Shown: positions 17,575 to 26,590, numbered from the stretch's first letter. The stretch is 31,023 nucleotides of DNA from CAZTDD01 sp964612675 (GCA_964612675.1 CAZTDD010000083.1:1-31023), one strand, 5' to 3'. Translations and numbers: made by a program. Notes: generated from the letters alone by a model not told the origin.

Positions 17575-18531
17575 ATGAAAGAAACCACTGTCTTCTGCAA
17601 TAGAATGCCCTGGCTGACAATTTTCATCCTTTGTTTCGCTCTTAACTGTCACCACCCCGTTGAGGAACAGAGCGAAGCAGCGAAAGGACCCGGTCAACTT
17701 GTGGACGTCGCCGATCTCGCACCGGAGGGCTGGAAAATATACGGCGAACCACAGTTCTTCACACCGGAGAATCTCTATAAGCACATCAACGGCCGCGCTG
17801 AGTTCTTCCTGGCCTATGATTTTGTAAAACTGATGTTTGTGAGTTTCGAAAACGAAGCCGATACTGGCACTTTTATTAACCTTTCTATTTATGATATGGG
17901 CACCCCAACGAATGCCTTCGGTGTTTTCTCCGGAGAAAGATCCAAAGGAGCGCCTCCTCTCGACCTTGGACGAGCGGCTTACCGATCCGACGCGAATTTT
18001 TATATCTGGAAAGGCCGGTTTTATGTTCAGGTCGTTTCATCGGATGCTGCGGATGAACTCCGTCACATCGGGATGGAAATCGCTCGTAAAGTCACTGATT
18101 CTCTTACGGACTCCGGAGAACCGGTTTGGGGACTGAACGCCTTTCCTGAGGCTGACCTTATTCCCGGCTCGGTACAGTATTTTCGGGTTGACGCAATGGG
18201 GCTCGACTTTATGCGCAACACCTACACCGCCGAATACAAAAAGGGCGCGACAACGGTAAAAGCATTTCTTTCACGACAAGATTCAGTGGAGCTCGCTCGT
18301 GCAATTGTGAGCAAATACGCCGGGTATGCGGAACGTTACGGTGAGAGCACAGAATCATTGGAAAAAGACGGTGTTGAACTGATGCTATGTGATATGGGTA
18401 GAAATTACGATACTATTCTTCAGGACGGCTGTCTGATCGCTGGTGTGTCTATGGTCGAGGATCCCGAACTGGCTGTTCAGGCGACACTCGACCTGTGGAG
18501 ACGACTCTCTTCGAATATAGAAAAAGAGTAG
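17575..18531 (+). CDS. DUF6599-like exported protein
   Basis: A 318-residue protein. An N-terminal hydrophobic segment (MPWLTIFILCFALNC, 11-25) could be a signal peptide or a weak lipobox at Cys25, where Asn at -1 is atypical. The mature protein begins near PGQLVDVADLAPEGWKIYGE, followed by FTPENLYKHINGRAEFFLAYDFVKL and YDMGTPTNAFGVFSGERS, and a second half with similar fold signals (YFRVDAMGLDFMRNTY, KYAGYAERYG). This pattern fits the DUF6599 family as I recall it. No enzymatic motif is known to me. It begins 22 bp after the four-helix-bundle gene and ends 60 bp before the aldo/keto reductase. No strong ribosome site precedes either 17575 or the alternative ATG at 17605. Confidence 0.65.
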   Translation: MKETTVFCNRMPWLTIFILCFALNCHHPVEEQSEAAKGPGQLVDVADLAPEGWKIYGEPQFFTPENLYKHINGRAEFFLAYDFVKLMFVSFENEADTGTFINLSIYDMGTPTNAFGVFSGERSKGAPPLDLGRAAYRSDANFYIWKGRFYVQVVSSDAADELRHIGMEIARKVTDSLTDSGEPVWGLNAFPEADLIPGSVQYFRVDAMGLDFMRNTYTAEYKKGATTVKAFLSRQDSVELARAIVSKYAGYAERYGESTESLEKDGVELMLCDMGRNYDTILQDGCLIAGVSMVEDPELAVQATLDLWRRLSSNIEKE

Positions 18532-18591
18532 AATGCCAAAAAGTAAGCGTCATATTTCCTTTTCGCCGAATATTACCGTGGAGGTATTTTG

Positions 18592-19638
18592 ATGAGCAAG
18601 AAACTGCAAAACATTCCCCTCAACAGGCGCAATTTTATTCATCTTTCAACAGCGGCAATTGCCGGGCCGGCTCTTTTGTCGGCAACCGATTCAGAAGCAA
18701 GTGTTCAGTCACAGTCGGATTCTCCGATTCGCAACGAACGACCGTCAATGACGTACCGCAAACTCGGCCGAACGAATATCATGTCGAGCAGACTGGTCTT
18801 TGGGTGCGGCGCCGCCCTCGCAGGTGGAAAAAGCGTTCGGTTGCTCGACCGTGCTTTCGAGGCCGGGATCAATCATTACGATATAGGCTCAAACATCTAT
18901 TATAAGGAAAGCGAGCGCACACTGGCGCCGTTCATGAAAGCGCACCGCGACGAGGTTTGGGTCGTCTCGAAAGCACCCGTATCCCCTGTACCGATCAAAC
19001 CGGACGATTCGATTACCGTCGACCAGGCCAAAAGCCTCGCAGCGTTTTGGACGAAACTTCTCAACGCAAGTCTGAAAGATCTTCAAACGGAATATATTGA
19101 CGCTTACTACCTGATGGCTGTCAATAATCCGGCCGTCATAAAGAGCGAAGAAATTCATAAAGCGTTTCTCGACGCAAAATCCGCCGGAAAAGTGGGGTAT
19201 TTTGGGCTGAGCACTCATGAAAATGCAGCGAAAACAATGGACGCCGCAATCGAAACGGGTTGGTACGATCTGGCAATGATTGGAATCACCCCGGCCGGTT
19301 GGTACGACTGGACGACAAAAGAACTCGCGAAGGACACTCCCCCGTTGACCGATCTGCAGCCGTTGTTGAAGAAAGCACGAGACGCCGGAATCGGATTGAT
19401 CGGCATGAAAACCGTCCGTTATTTGGCCCCAATGAGCTCTCTCGGCAAAGGCGATGTATCTGCCTTCGATGGAGTATACGATGGGGAGTTCAAATCATCT
19501 CCGCTCAACCCGTTCCAACGGGCTTACGCGTATTCTCTTGAACATGGGCTGGACGTGGTGAACGCGGATATGCAGAATTTCAAACACCTCGAGGAAAACA
19601 TCGTGGCGGCCGCGACTTCGGAGAAGTATTTTGGCTGA
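18592..19638 (+). CDS. Tat-exported aldo/keto reductase family protein
   Basis: A 348-residue protein from the ATG at 18592; GGAGG (18580-18584) is 7 nt upstream. A twin-arginine signal (LNRRNFIHLS, 10-19) is followed by a hydrophobic stretch. The AKR barrel begins at MTYRKLGRTNIMSSRLVFG. Of the catalytic tetrad, Asp97 (NHYDIGSNIYY), a Tyr at 103/104 and Lys127 (VVSKAPV) are present. The histidine expected after strand 4 is replaced: the segment reads IDAYYLMAVNNP, with Met175 in its place. NADPH-site elements near the C-terminus are weak. It may have altered chemistry rather than ordinary carbonyl reduction. The substrate is unknown; neighbours suggest sugars. Confidence 0.85.
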   Translation: MSKKLQNIPLNRRNFIHLSTAAIAGPALLSATDSEASVQSQSDSPIRNERPSMTYRKLGRTNIMSSRLVFGCGAALAGGKSVRLLDRAFEAGINHYDIGSNIYYKESERTLAPFMKAHRDEVWVVSKAPVSPVPIKPDDSITVDQAKSLAAFWTKLLNASLKDLQTEYIDAYYLMAVNNPAVIKSEEIHKAFLDAKSAGKVGYFGLSTHENAAKTMDAAIETGWYDLAMIGITPAGWYDWTTKELAKDTPPLTDLQPLLKKARDAGIGLIGMKTVRYLAPMSSLGKGDVSAFDGVYDGEFKSSPLNPFQRAYAYSLEHGLDVVNADMQNFKHLEENIVAAATSEKYFG

Positions 19639-19699
19639 AGTCCGCTAGTGGCTGTCCGCAGTAATACAGCGAGAAAACAGGAGCGCAGCGACATCATCA

Positions 19700-19990
19700 T
19701 TTCTCTTTCCGATGAATGGATGGCGATTTCATCCATTCATCCGCACCGATATCCGGTTTAGCGTCCCGTCTCTCCTTGTCGATATCCTCGTCGACTGTCG
19801 GTAGTGGAATTCCCTTGTCAACACTTTCACTTAACGGAACAGCGAGGTGGAGATCGCCTTTATCGGTATCCCGTAACGAGTCCTCAAAGTCACCGACAAG
19901 ATTGTTCTCAAATTGAATTGAATCCTCTGTCTCAATAGACATCCCGGGTCCACTGAGAAGATTGTTGGCCACTCGGCATTTGTTACTCCT
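19700..19990 (-). pseudogene. C-terminal remnant of a parallel beta-helix (choice-of-anchor type) secreted protein
   Basis: On the minus strand the frame reads VANNLLSGPGMSIETEDSIQ and ends DIDKERRDAKPDIGADEW, followed by a short tail to a TGA. The closing GIPLPTVDEDIDKERR...PDIGADEW matches the familiar terminus of right-handed beta-helix proteins (..DIDGDPRP..PDIGADE). NNL-type turns upstream fit beta-helix rungs. Upstream of about 19990 the sequence no longer resembles the family and runs into the 3' end of the hybrid kinase. The ORF's only start (20107) overlaps that gene and has no ribosome site. The bulk of the gene has been lost. Confidence 0.65.
19711..19741. repeat. Perfect 12-bp inverted repeat between convergent genes
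   Basis: GATGAATGGATG (19711-19722) and CATCCATTCATC (19730-19741) flank a 7-nt loop. It lies 72 bp after the aldo/keto reductase stop and covers the end of the beta-helix remnant on the other strand. It could stabilise or end transcripts from either side, though no T-run follows. Confidence 0.75.
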
Positions 19991-20066
19991 GTTCTTCTGT
20001 GAATTGTGTTCACGAATCCTGGTAAGTAAGCAGGTCAGGCACACGGGATATCGGTTTCGGGATAGC

Positions 20067-22154
20067 TCACTGCCTCTGGCCCAAGAGCTCATGTACTTTC
20101 CGAACAAGATCCAATGGACGGTACGGTTTTGGCAGATACCCGGCGACCCGGAAGTGATCTACGACGTCGACCTGTCGGCTCTCGGAGTGGCCGCTGCTGA
20201 CGATCACTTTAGTTGAGGGAAGAAGGGAGCGCAATTCGTCCAATATCTCGTCTCCTGAGATATAAGGCATCGAAAGATCGAGTACAATCAGGTCGACACT
20301 GTTCTTCTTCTTAAGGCAGATATTCAACGCCTCTCGTCCATCCGCAGCCAGGAACACAGTATAACCGTACTGCTCCAGGATATTACGAGCATTTTGGAGT
20401 ATCAATTCCTCATCATCCACAACCAGAATAGTGCCGTTCCCCGAAAGGCTCGTCTCTTCTTCTTGTTTATCCGCTCTCACCGATGGCAGGTAAACGCGGA
20501 AGACGTTCCCTTCGCCGGGCTTACTCTCGAAGTCAATCCAGCCGTGATACTGTTTGGTGATCCCAAAGGCGTTCGATAAGGCCGGGCCGACGCTGTTGCT
20601 GAGGCCCTCTGTTGGAAGAAACGGCTCGAAAATCCGGCGACACATCTCACAATCCATGCCGGCGCCGTTATCCGAGACGCTTACGACGACGAAATGGCCC
20701 GGCCGGGCTTCCGGCCATTGCATACAGTATGCTTCGTCGATGTGAGCGGTCGAGGTGTTCACAGTGATTGAAAACCGGTCGCCCCAGCGTTCCTCTTCGG
20801 CGGCGGCCTGCAACGCCTCCTCGATCGAGTCCCGTGCATTGACGCACAAACTCATCACCACAGAAGCAATTTCTGCTGAATCCGCACGAACTTTCGGTAG
20901 AGGTTCCTGTGCGTGAACGGCCAACTCGATCCGTTGGTCCACCGTTTTGCGTGTTAGCCGATACACCTCTTGCACAACTTCGTTCAAATCCACTTCTTTG
21001 ATTCGTGCTCGTGATTTCTGGGTGAATGCCAGGATTTGCCGTATCAAATCCGCCGCGCGATTCGCCGCTGTCCGTGCTGTCGCGAGGTGGGTTTTGCTTG
21101 TTTCTGAAGCATCAACAGCGGCCAGTTCCAGACCCCCAATGATCGCCGTCAGCATGTTGTTGATATTATGAGCGACACCTCCGGAAAGTTCCCCGATCGC
21201 CTCCATTCGCTGAGCGCGATGAATCTGTGCTTCCAGCTCCTCCTTTTCTTCCTCGGCCCGTACACGTTCAGTCACATCGCGAGTCACACCCACTATTTCC
21301 GTCACGTTCCCTGCGGAATCGAAGATCGGTGTGGTCCGAGTCTCTCCGATGAATTCGCTGCCGTCTTTCCGCCGATGCACGAGCTCCAGCGTCACGCCGC
21401 CTTTCCCGAATTCGCCTCGCTTCCGGCGTTCCAGAGACTCCCTGGCCTCCTGAGTCGATTCCTCCGTGAGAAACTTCTCGATCGATTCACCCAACAGCTC
21501 CGCCGGGCTATACCCAAACATCTCATTCGCCGATAGACTCACGAACGTGAGCTGTCCCTCCATGTCCATTCGCCATACTGAATCGCCCGTATGGTCAACG
21601 ATCGTTCGATACCGTTGTTCGCTTGATCGCAGCGCTTCTTCTGTACGTTTCAAGGAGCAAAAGTGGCCGATCGTTGTCGCATACAGGCTGAGCAGTTCAC
21701 TCTGTTTTTTGGTAAACGACTTCCTCCGGAACAGATCATCCGCGGCAAGATACCCAATAAAACGCCGGCCGTCCCAAACACCGGCAATTGCCAGGGTTCC
21801 CCGGCCTACGATTTGCGCCCGGTGGTCGAGAAGCGAGACATCCTCAAACACGCAAATTCGTGCTTTCTCAGAACACACTTGATGCATCGCGGTAAATTCG
21901 GAGAGTCGGACACGCTCTGATCGCTCATCCCGTATACTCCCCTGCTCGTCAATGCCGAAAGAACCGGTGACGTAATTTGGATCGGCTTCGTCCAGGAACC
22001 ATACCCCCAGCCGATCGAAACCCAATCGACTGCAGCCCAGTTCGACGGCTCGCCGACAGAGCTCATCGCGCGACCCCATCGTGGATAATTCGTTGGACAC
22101 CTCATGCAGCGCCTTTAACCTCGCAACCAACTCCGCTTTCCCTGAATTGTTCAT
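20067..22154 (-). CDS. GAF-PAS hybrid histidine kinase with C-terminal receiver
   Basis: A 695-residue cytoplasmic hybrid kinase. A GAF-like domain (about 15-170) is followed by a PAS/PAC sensor (about 176-300), a coiled linker, and a phosphoacceptor helix with His329 in GGVAHNINNMLTAIIG. The HATPase domain has Asn439 (VNARDS) and G1 DNGAGM (495-500). The G2 box is degenerate: SVGPALSNAFGI (521-532) stands where GTGLGLSTVYGI is usual. The receiver domain (575-692) is complete, with Asp580/581, phosphoacceptor Asp626 (LIVLDLSMP) and Lys676. Weak or lost ATP binding is possible, in which case the receiver might be driven by another kinase. The start at 22154 has only a weak GGGGGA site upstream. 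Confidence 0.9.
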   Translation of the reverse strand: MNNSGKAELVARLKALHEVSNELSTMGSRDELCRRAVELGCSRLGFDRLGVWFLDEADPNYVTGSFGIDEQGSIRDERSERVRLSEFTAMHQVCSEKARICVFEDVSLLDHRAQIVGRGTLAIAGVWDGRRFIGYLAADDLFRRKSFTKKQSELLSLYATTIGHFCSLKRTEEALRSSEQRYRTIVDHTGDSVWRMDMEGQLTFVSLSANEMFGYSPAELLGESIEKFLTEESTQEARESLERRKRGEFGKGGVTLELVHRRKDGSEFIGETRTTPIFDSAGNVTEIVGVTRDVTERVRAEEEKEELEAQIHRAQRMEAIGELSGGVAHNINNMLTAIIGGLELAAVDASETSKTHLATARTAANRAADLIRQILAFTQKSRARIKEVDLNEVVQEVYRLTRKTVDQRIELAVHAQEPLPKVRADSAEIASVVMSLCVNARDSIEEALQAAAEEERWGDRFSITVNTSTAHIDEAYCMQWPEARPGHFVVVSVSDNGAGMDCEMCRRIFEPFLPTEGLSNSVGPALSNAFGITKQYHGWIDFESKPGEGNVFRVYLPSVRADKQEEETSLSGNGTILVVDDEELILQNARNILEQYGYTVFLAADGREALNICLKKKNSVDLIVLDLSMPYISGDEILDELRSLLPSTKVIVSSGHSESRQVDVVDHFRVAGYLPKPYRPLDLVRKVHELLGQRQ

Positions 22155-22524
22155 ATTTCATTCCCCCGTGAGGAGAGATAGGATTCAAATTCATTCTCAC
22201 TTTTTCGGGAACAGCAACAGATAAATCATCTTAGAAACAGCGTCAACAAGAAACAGCGCCGCTCGGTACGGCTTGACCCGTCGCCACCGGGTGACGACGG
22301 AGAATGCGTTCCTTACGAAGCGCGGAGTATATTCAATGGGTACGGTACTCCCACTTGCCCCGCACGTCAACCACTTCATTGTATATGGAAAAATCTACCC
22401 TCAAGATCCACTGGATTGAGCCGGGTGACGTGGTCCAAAAGGTGGTAGGGGAGAAGAAATCTGCTAGCTCTATGACTCCAAGGTGTGGCACAAGCACGTC
22501 GTTCGACGAACGAGCCCCCGTCGC
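22155..22524. other. 370-bp region between two minus-strand genes, no gene seen
   Basis: It contains the weak promoter candidate at 22218-22246 and an imperfect hairpin around 22278-22300 (CGTCG...CGACG arms). No ORF here has a ribosome site or recognisable motif. Confidence 0.5.
22218..22246 (-). promoter_or_regulatory. Weak candidate promoter for the hybrid kinase
   Basis: On the minus strand TTGACG (22241-22246) and TATCTG (22218-22223) are 17 bp apart, about 65 bp before the start codon. The -10 box is a poor match. Confidence 0.3.
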
Positions 22525-25173
22525 CTATTCACTGCTCGGTGCTTTCTCAACCTCAGCGGTGCCCTCCAGGTAGCACAAAACCCTGCGGTTCAGACTGTCT
22601 GCATAGAACTGGACGGAATGAGGAATCGAAGGGTCGGGAAAATCGATCACCCGAACTGTTTCGACGTGTTTTCCAGCCTCCGGCAATATCTCGGTCAAGC
22701 GATTCGACCCGGACGCGAGCAAATCCTTATCGATCGTATTTCCCTCTTTCCCGGGGAAAATCGCAAAATAAAGAATATCGCATTCGACCAGGTTATTGAA
22801 AAAATGTGTTCCCAGCGACACATCGGGTACAAGGTCATTCCTCATTTCGACGATTTCTCCCAATATCGAAACACGGCTGATCTCCGCGAACGATACGGGC
22901 ACTCCCAGCGACGGCATGGTCGTCCCCCACCGTCCGGGACCGAGCAGTAAGGTCGTCCTTCTTTGGGTTTTATCCATCAGACGTGTCAATTTGCCAATCA
23001 GCCGGGCGACGGAATATTGTTGATTGATCGGTAACCCGGCATACACAGCAGGGACGACATAAATGATTCGGTTTATCGTCTCCACGTAGCTCGGCCCGAT
23101 CACCACTCCGCTCGACTGGAGAATCATTTGATCCAGCCTGACATTGGACGGGGCTACATGTTTGGCTGCCTTGGTTCCTTTAGCCTGAAACGGTCGGCAT
23201 TGCAACAAATTGATTTTGTACTTGTCCGGTTCGGTGAAATTGACCGTGAATTCGACGTCCACCGGATACTCATAGGCTTCCCTCAACGTATGAAGCACCT
23301 GTTTGAGATCCTCCAGAACATGTGTCTGCAGGGAAATCTTATCAAAATCCAGGATTGCCGTACTTCTGTGATCGACTTGTCCCTTTCGCTGAAGATATTT
23401 CGGTAAATCTTCCTGAGACACGAACAATTCGACCGGTAGGCCGGGGCTTTTCTCCACGACGTCGGGAAACGGCCGGGTTTCCATTCGCATGGTGTTTAGA
23501 TCCAACACGTCTACCTTCCGCTGCATATACCGTTTCGATTCGTCGTGGCTTTCGGGGCGCAATTCAGGGTTGCTCAGGGCGAGGAGCCGGGTGTAATCGT
23601 CGTCGGTTCGATCGACCGCTCGCGTTCCCAGCCCGAACACGAGCCGTACAGCCCCCGCTTCCGGATCGATTTCGTTGTCCCAAATATAGGGATTGAATGA
23701 CAGACCGACTCCCGCGAGGTGGGGGTAGTAATAGTCCCCATGGAACGCACCCGACACCCGCTGTACAAGAAGCGCCATCTGTTCGTCCACGTCGAGAATT
23801 CCCCGTTCGGCGCGGTAGCGTAAGGCGGTTTCACTCATGCTGCTCGCATAAATCCTCCGTATCGCGTTCAGGAAGAACTCCAAACGTTTCTCAAAAGTAC
23901 CTTGATTGATGCAGAAAATGCTCTCGTATTTTCCGGCGAAGGCATTCCCGAATCCATCCTCCAGGAGGCTGCTGGATCGAACGATGATCGGGTATTGACC
24001 GTAATACTCCAGCATCGCCTTGAAACGCTCCACCATGTACTCCGGGAATTGACCTTCGAGAATTCGTTTCTGCGCCTCCTCGATATTATCCAAAAACCTG
24101 TCCGGTTGTTTCTGTTGTTTCCGGATCCACCAGCAATCGTTAAACACGATGTAAGTGTAAAAAACCTCCGAACCGATATAAAACGAATCGTGGGCCTCCA
24201 GCTCTTCACACCATTTTGGAGCGGCTCTGTTGAGGATTTTACGTGCGAGCAACATACCGACGGTTTTTCCGCCGATGAAACCGGTGCCGATCATGCGGTC
24301 GCGGATACGCATGAGATCCGCTAAAGTGAAATACTTCTCGGCGAGTCGGAGCAGGCGTTCGTCCCGCGTCACAGCCATACGCAGGAGGCGATGAAACATC
24401 TCATTGACTTTGCGCTGAGAGCCTTCGCCTCGATTGAACGCTTTCAGCGCTTCGTCGGCTTCGACAAAGATACGATTCCACACGCCGATCTGGTACAACG
24501 CCGATTCCAAGCCGGACTTCGTAACGGACGTGAATATCTCCGACGCGTCTACGCTTCGAGTTACCGGTACGAATCGATCGTTTTCCCACAAATGCAACCG
24601 ATAGGTCGTCGGAGAAAAACGGTCGCTCACCTTCAGGGGATGGACATAGAGGTCGTCCTTGTATCGATAGACGTCTAGAAAGATTTGCGTTGTCTTGGAA
24701 ATCGTATCCGCTGCATGGAACGAATGGTAATTCCTCAGCACGGCGAAATAGGCGACCGCTTGCATTTTATTCAGATACGGGCAGGTGAGCAGAAAGAAAT
24801 TCCCCAGCATCCGATCGCTATAGCAGTCAAGTGCCAGCTCCGATAGCGTATCGAAAACATAGCAGCCCCCCTCCTGGTTCTCTGTGATCCGTTCGTTGAT
24901 GCTGCTGATAAACGCTTCAAAGCCTTTCTCGGGATACAGGCGGCAAATCTCGACGTTTTCTCCATCAGACAGAAGAGGGGGATGGCTGGCGAATCGGAAA
25001 TAAGTCAAATGTTGTTGGCTGGACTGCGCGTGCTGACAAAACGGCTCGACAAACGCCCGATAGTCGTCGATGCTATCAATCTGCCAGACAACATTGTCGC
25101 CCGGTACGAGTCCCTGAAGCAGCGTGTCTAATCCCGGCAATCCGGTGCTCTGTTCTTTTACAGCATCTGGCAT
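22525..25173 (-). CDS. PEP/pyruvate-binding (PPDK-type ATP-grasp) protein with RecA/KaiC-like N-terminus
   Basis: An 882-residue cytoplasmic protein. Residues about 8-205 resemble the RecA/KaiC fold: STGLPGLDTLLQGLVPGDNV is how such domains begin, but the Walker A lysine motif that should follow is replaced by VVWQIDSIDDYR. After a helical linker, the PPDK N-terminal ATP-grasp domain spans about 295-700. It includes GTGFIGGKTVGMLLAR (297-312, candidate ATP-binding Lys303) and PIIVRSSSLLEDGFGNAFAG (395-414). The region about 760-800 holds LLLGPGRWGTTMPSLGVPVSFAEIS, and the protein ends in a hydrophilic tail. No phosphohistidine swivel domain is obvious, so it is not a complete PEP synthase or PPDK. 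A nucleotide-dependent regulatory or phosphotransfer role is inferred. GGAG precedes the ATG. Confidence 0.83.
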   Translation of the reverse strand: MPDAVKEQSTGLPGLDTLLQGLVPGDNVVWQIDSIDDYRAFVEPFCQHAQSSQQHLTYFRFASHPPLLSDGENVEICRLYPEKGFEAFISSINERITENQEGGCYVFDTLSELALDCYSDRMLGNFFLLTCPYLNKMQAVAYFAVLRNYHSFHAADTISKTTQIFLDVYRYKDDLYVHPLKVSDRFSPTTYRLHLWENDRFVPVTRSVDASEIFTSVTKSGLESALYQIGVWNRIFVEADEALKAFNRGEGSQRKVNEMFHRLLRMAVTRDERLLRLAEKYFTLADLMRIRDRMIGTGFIGGKTVGMLLARKILNRAAPKWCEELEAHDSFYIGSEVFYTYIVFNDCWWIRKQQKQPDRFLDNIEEAQKRILEGQFPEYMVERFKAMLEYYGQYPIIVRSSSLLEDGFGNAFAGKYESIFCINQGTFEKRLEFFLNAIRRIYASSMSETALRYRAERGILDVDEQMALLVQRVSGAFHGDYYYPHLAGVGLSFNPYIWDNEIDPEAGAVRLVFGLGTRAVDRTDDDYTRLLALSNPELRPESHDESKRYMQRKVDVLDLNTMRMETRPFPDVVEKSPGLPVELFVSQEDLPKYLQRKGQVDHRSTAILDFDKISLQTHVLEDLKQVLHTLREAYEYPVDVEFTVNFTEPDKYKINLLQCRPFQAKGTKAAKHVAPSNVRLDQMILQSSGVVIGPSYVETINRIIYVVPAVYAGLPINQQYSVARLIGKLTRLMDKTQRRTTLLLGPGRWGTTMPSLGVPVSFAEISRVSILGEIVEMRNDLVPDVSLGTHFFNNLVECDILYFAIFPGKEGNTIDKDLLASGSNRLTEILPEAGKHVETVRVIDFPDPSIPHSVQFYADSLNRRVLCYLEGTAEVEKAPSSE

Positions 25174-25744
25174 CGATTCACTCCAACACGAATCTCATGG
25201 TACCGGACAATGGATCCACAGTTCGATCTCCACCGTTTCTTGAAAACGGACAGAGTGCAAATCCAGGCGCGGTCTAACGTCGGTGTTTTCCTGAGAACAA
25301 TGCTCCCGTTTGTGTGGTAAGTCAATCTTCCTTTGCGGCGGGATTCCGGGTTTGGGGAGGAACGGTTGTAATACATCCGCACACAGGTCTTTCAGAGCGA
25401 TCCATGAATGACGGCACATTGATCGTATGTCGCTTTGGTCCCGCAATTGAATCGAAAACACGTATTTCCAACGAATATGCGTACTCTACGGTTTGGCTGA
25501 ACGAAGGTCAAGAATGGAACCGCCGTCCCCGGACCATGATGCTTCGGCTTTAGGCCGGAAGGAAGGAAAACTCTTGAGCGGTGGCTGTATCCCTTCTGCG
25601 AGGGGACGTTGGTCGTCTTCGTGACCTCTGTTCGGGCTATCCGTTGCATAGGGTAGAGGGCGTTGTTATTCTAACTCTTTGGCCGATTCGGCGGCGTGGG
25701 GAATGTAGAATCTTGGTAAATCAACGGATGGTTTGGCGGAATCC
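25174..25744. other. 571-bp divergent intergenic region
   Basis: It separates the PPDK-type gene (minus) from uppS (plus). On the minus strand TTGACT (25320-25325) and ATTGT-like bases (25297-25302) form a weak 17-bp-spaced promoter candidate. On the plus strand a better candidate lies at 25644-25672. A short stem-loop (CTTCGGC/GCCG-AAG type) occurs around 25543-25565. Short ORFs here lack ribosome sites, and I recognise no product in them. Confidence 0.5.
25644..25672 (+). promoter_or_regulatory. Candidate promoter for uppS
   Basis: TTGCAT (25644-25649) and TATTCT (25667-25672) are spaced by 17 bp, placing a transcription start near 25679, about 65 bp before the chosen start codon. Confidence 0.45.
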
Positions 25745-26545
25745 ATGGTAGTCGGCGTTGCACAACCTACGACAGAATCGAAAGAAGCGACTCTTTCTCA
25801 GGCGAAAGAGATGGGGGTGGATCTGTCTCGGCTGCCGCGCCACATCGCGGTAATTATGGACGGGAACGGCCGTTGGGCGAAAGGACTCGGAAAACCGCGC
25901 ATTGAAGGTCACCGCCAGGGCATCAAGTCGGTGCGAGAAACGGTGACAACCTGCCGTGAGCTCGGGATTCCTTACCTCACACTTTACGCGTTCTCTGTGG
26001 AAAACTGGAAACGACCACGCCTCGAAATCGATGCCTTGATGCAACTGCTTCGTACGTTTCTGCTCGATGAAATCGAAGAAATGCGAGAAAACGACATCCG
26101 GCTGCATTCCATCGGCCGGACGGAAGACCTTCCGGGGAGCGTTCGAAAAGTCCTTCGGAAAGCCCAGGAAGAGACCCGGCACTGTGAGACGATGCAGCTG
26201 AACCTGGCGCTATCGTACGGAGGGAGAACAGAAATCAGCACTGCGGCTCGTCGAATCGCGGAAGACGTTCGTGCGGGTCGGTTGGACCCGGACACCGTCT
26301 CCCCGGAACTCTTCTCGACCTATCTATCCACCGCAGGGATTCCCGACCCCGATCTTATGATTCGCACAAGCGGGGAATTCCGCGTCTCCAATTTCCTACT
26401 CTGGGAAATCGCCTATGCGGAACTGTGGATCACCTCGATTTTGTGGCCCGACTTTCGAAAAGGTCATCTTCTCAGCGCCATTCTCGACTACCAGCGCCGT
26501 GACCGCCGTTTCGGTCGCGTCGACGAAGTGGACGGTGCCCTTTAG
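25745..26545 (+). CDS. uppS: Isoprenyl transferase (undecaprenyl diphosphate synthase)
   Basis: A 266-residue cis-prenyltransferase that extends farnesyl diphosphate with isopentenyl diphosphate to make the C55 lipid carrier for peptidoglycan and other wall polymers. The signature HIAVIMDGNGRWAKG holds the catalytic Asp (residue 39 from this start). TLYAFSVENWKRP, the substrate-tunnel helix, and the C-terminal DLMIRTSGEFRVSNFLLWEI with YAELW and an expected RDRRFG end are all intact. I chose the ATG at 25745; the frame also has a TTG at 25733. Neither has a strong ribosome site. The about 30-residue N-terminal extension is typical of the longer family members. No cdsA or dxr gene follows, so the usual lipid operon is broken up; a minus-strand deacetylase converges 46 bp away. 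Confidence 0.95.
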   Translation: MVVGVAQPTTESKEATLSQAKEMGVDLSRLPRHIAVIMDGNGRWAKGLGKPRIEGHRQGIKSVRETVTTCRELGIPYLTLYAFSVENWKRPRLEIDALMQLLRTFLLDEIEEMRENDIRLHSIGRTEDLPGSVRKVLRKAQEETRHCETMQLNLALSYGGRTEISTAARRIAEDVRAGRLDPDTVSPELFSTYLSTAGIPDPDLMIRTSGEFRVSNFLLWEIAYAELWITSILWPDFRKGHLLSAILDYQRRDRRFGRVDEVDGAL

Positions 26546-26590
26546 ATCTCCGTTGGGCGGATGTCCCCGGATATAGACAGCTCGTAGCCT

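Noticed and set aside
25314..25553. 79-residue ORF in the uppS upstream region
   Set aside because: No ribosome site, no recognisable motif, unremarkable composition; most likely chance.
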